Positions 14,288 to 15,088 of a stretch of DNA of 15,088 nt are shown one piece after another. Position 1 is the first letter of the stretch, and each line of letters begins with the position of its first letter. Source of the stretch: SVFI01 sp964519385. Lineage in GTDB: Bacteria; Bacillota; Clostridia; Lachnospirales; Lachnospiraceae. A model generated the notes under the pieces. It saw only the letters and a program-made list of their open reading frames with translations. It had not been told where the DNA came from and did not search any database. The DNA lies in contig CAZFLR010000033.1 of assembly GCA_964519385.1 (NCBI GenBank), positions 1 to 15,088 of the forward strand. Direction: 5' to 3'. Both the position numbers and the translations under genes were made by a program.

Positions 14288-14490
14288 CGTAAGATACGCG
14301 GTTCCACCCTGCTTGTCTGCGCGCTTACAACGACTTACCAGACCTCTCTTCATAATGATAACGGAATTACCGGGCCGGATTGGGGCCACTCAGAGTTAGT
14401 TTTCATCTGTTTCTGTAAGGAAGTGCTTCCAGCACTGCTTCCGCAGGCACTTCTCTCTGGCATTTTCCGCAGATTACTCGTCTCTTCAAC
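14284..14490 (-). promoter_or_regulatory. T-box riboswitch (threonine) upstream of thrS
   Basis: The T-box AGGGTGGAACCGCG is at 14297-14310. In the antiterminator GGG (14307-14309) and GCG (14297-14299) pair with CGTCCC (14284-14289), leaving the UGGAACC bulge that contacts the tRNA end. Stem I base pairs AGAG (14482-14485) with CTCT (14392-14395) and ATCTG (14470-14474) with CAGAT; the internal loop between them carries ACGAGTA on one side and ACT (14398-14400), a threonine codon followed by A, on the other. ACT is therefore the probable specifier. No convincing promoter was seen; a CATAAT (14503-14508) is a weak candidate. Confidence 0.93.
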
Positions 14491-14517
14491 GTGTTAACAT
14501 TTATTATGCCCGTAAAT

Positions 14518-15021
14518 TTAATTTTTACCGCAGCATTTTTTGTACTTCTTACCGCTTCCGCAAGGACACGGATCATTCGGATAGATTCTCTCTTCCTTTA
14601 CAATGGTCGTAGATCTCTTCTGCTCTTTGTAAAGCTCTTTTCTCTTCTCTTCATCAAAAATCTTTTCCCACTGCGGAAGTCCGTATAACCAGTCTGCCTC
14701 AGCAGCTACCATGTTTTTGTAAAGAAGCTCTTTGTCAAACTTCAAAGATACTTCCGTATCTTCTGTCATTTCCTCAATCGGGTTCGGCTCAACAAGCGAA
14801 TCATTGATACCATCAAGGAAACCTGTCATTGTCATAATATCTACATCATATTTTTTAGCAAGATCTCTTACCGGACCCTTCACTTCCTCATCCGGATTCT
14901 CAAGAAGCTTCGCATACATCTCTTTTTCCAGGCGGAAATATTTCTGCCATAACTTCTGCAAATCTCCCTTATTGGCTTTTTCAGAATAAGCCATTCCACG
15001 CCATTTTTCTAATAACTGCAT
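14518..15021 (-). CDS. SEC-C (YecA-type) zinc-motif protein
   Basis: A 167-residue protein ending in a SEC-C motif, P-N-D-P-C-P-C-G-S-G-K-K-Y-K-K-C-C, with Cys152, Cys154, Cys163 and Cys164 as the likely zinc ligands; the same motif lets SecA bind SecB and ribosomes. The first 145 residues are mostly helical and charged and not assigned to a known domain. The start at 15021 follows AAGGAG by nine bases; two earlier in-frame ATGs lack ribosome sites. It lies immediately upstream of the thrS leader on the same strand. A helper role in ribosome or protein-export contacts is possible but not shown. Confidence 0.8.
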   Translation of the reverse strand: MQLLEKWRGMAYSEKANKGDLQKLWQKYFRLEKEMYAKLLENPDEEVKGPVRDLAKKYDVDIMTMTGFLDGINDSLVEPNPIEEMTEDTEVSLKFDKELLYKNMVAAEADWLYGLPQWEKIFDEEKRKELYKEQKRSTTIVKEERIYPNDPCPCGSGKKYKKCCGKN

Positions 15022-15079
15022 TTCACTATACTCCTTACTCATTTGCTTCTGTGTCCGCACATCGAACACACCTTTAGAC

Positions 15080-15085
15080 AGTATA
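15080..15085 (-). promoter_or_regulatory. possible -10 box of the SEC-C gene
   Basis: Minus-strand TATACT about 58 bases before the start codon; its -35 would lie outside the window. Confidence 0.3.
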
Positions 15086-15088
15086 TAC

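Noticed and set aside
14212..14307. 32-residue N-terminal extension of thrS
   Set aside because: It would translate the T-box motif and terminator hairpin; the ATG at 14211 has the ribosome site and matches the usual ThrS start.
1..15088. CRISPR array, tRNA or rRNA genes
   Set aside because: No regularly spaced repeats, no tRNA cloverleaf with a conserved T-loop, and no rRNA-like sequence were seen.

Overview
The window looks like a chromosomal segment from a Gram-positive, low-to-moderate GC anaerobe of the Clostridia, most likely Lachnospiraceae. This is inferred from strong AGGAGG-type ribosome sites, a T-box leader on thrS, an attenuator-type leader on infC-rpmI-rplT, DUF1540 and SEC-C small proteins, and a FliB-type protein encoded away from any flagellar gene. 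No rRNA, tRNA, CRISPR array or complete mobile element is visible.

Left edge (1-442): no well supported complete gene. It holds the start of a possible minus-strand membrane peptide, a hairpin, and a stretch that reads like the border of an integrative or conjugative element; this is a weak inference. A short zinc-ribbon protein gene (443-682, +) follows, with its own extended -10 promoter.

Region 697-6115 (minus strand) is one likely operon, read right to left: two half-transporter ABC exporter subunits that overlap by 4 bp and carry complementary degenerate and consensus ATP sites, then a FliB-like cysteine-cluster protein (flagellin lysine N-methylase family), then a lipoprotein with a repeat-rich linker. 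Its promoter faces a divergent promoter for a Cof-type HAD phosphatase, and the two -35 boxes overlap.

Region 6236-10386 holds two convergent pairs: HAD phosphatase (+) against a secreted SGNH/SASA-type esterase with an Ig-like domain (-), and a class I glutamine-amidotransferase-like peptidase of the PuuD type (+) against an M20 aminoacyl-histidine dipeptidase (-). In both pairs the 3' ends overlap (9 and 21 bp), leaving no room for a separate terminator.

Region 10411-15088 (minus strand) is translation-related: SEC-C protein, T-box-regulated thrS, a tandem DUF1540 cysteine-rich protein with a 10-bp dyad against its ribosome site, then infC-rpmI-rplT with a strong promoter, a structured leader, an attenuator terminator and a clear terminator after rplT. 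infC most probably starts at an AUU codon five codons upstream of the first ATG.

I found no clearly new multi-gene system. The observations most worth checking are the infC leader with a candidate antiterminator and AUU start, the dyad in front of the DUF1540 gene, the coupling of FliB to an ABC exporter and a lipoprotein, and the possible mobile-element border at the left edge.
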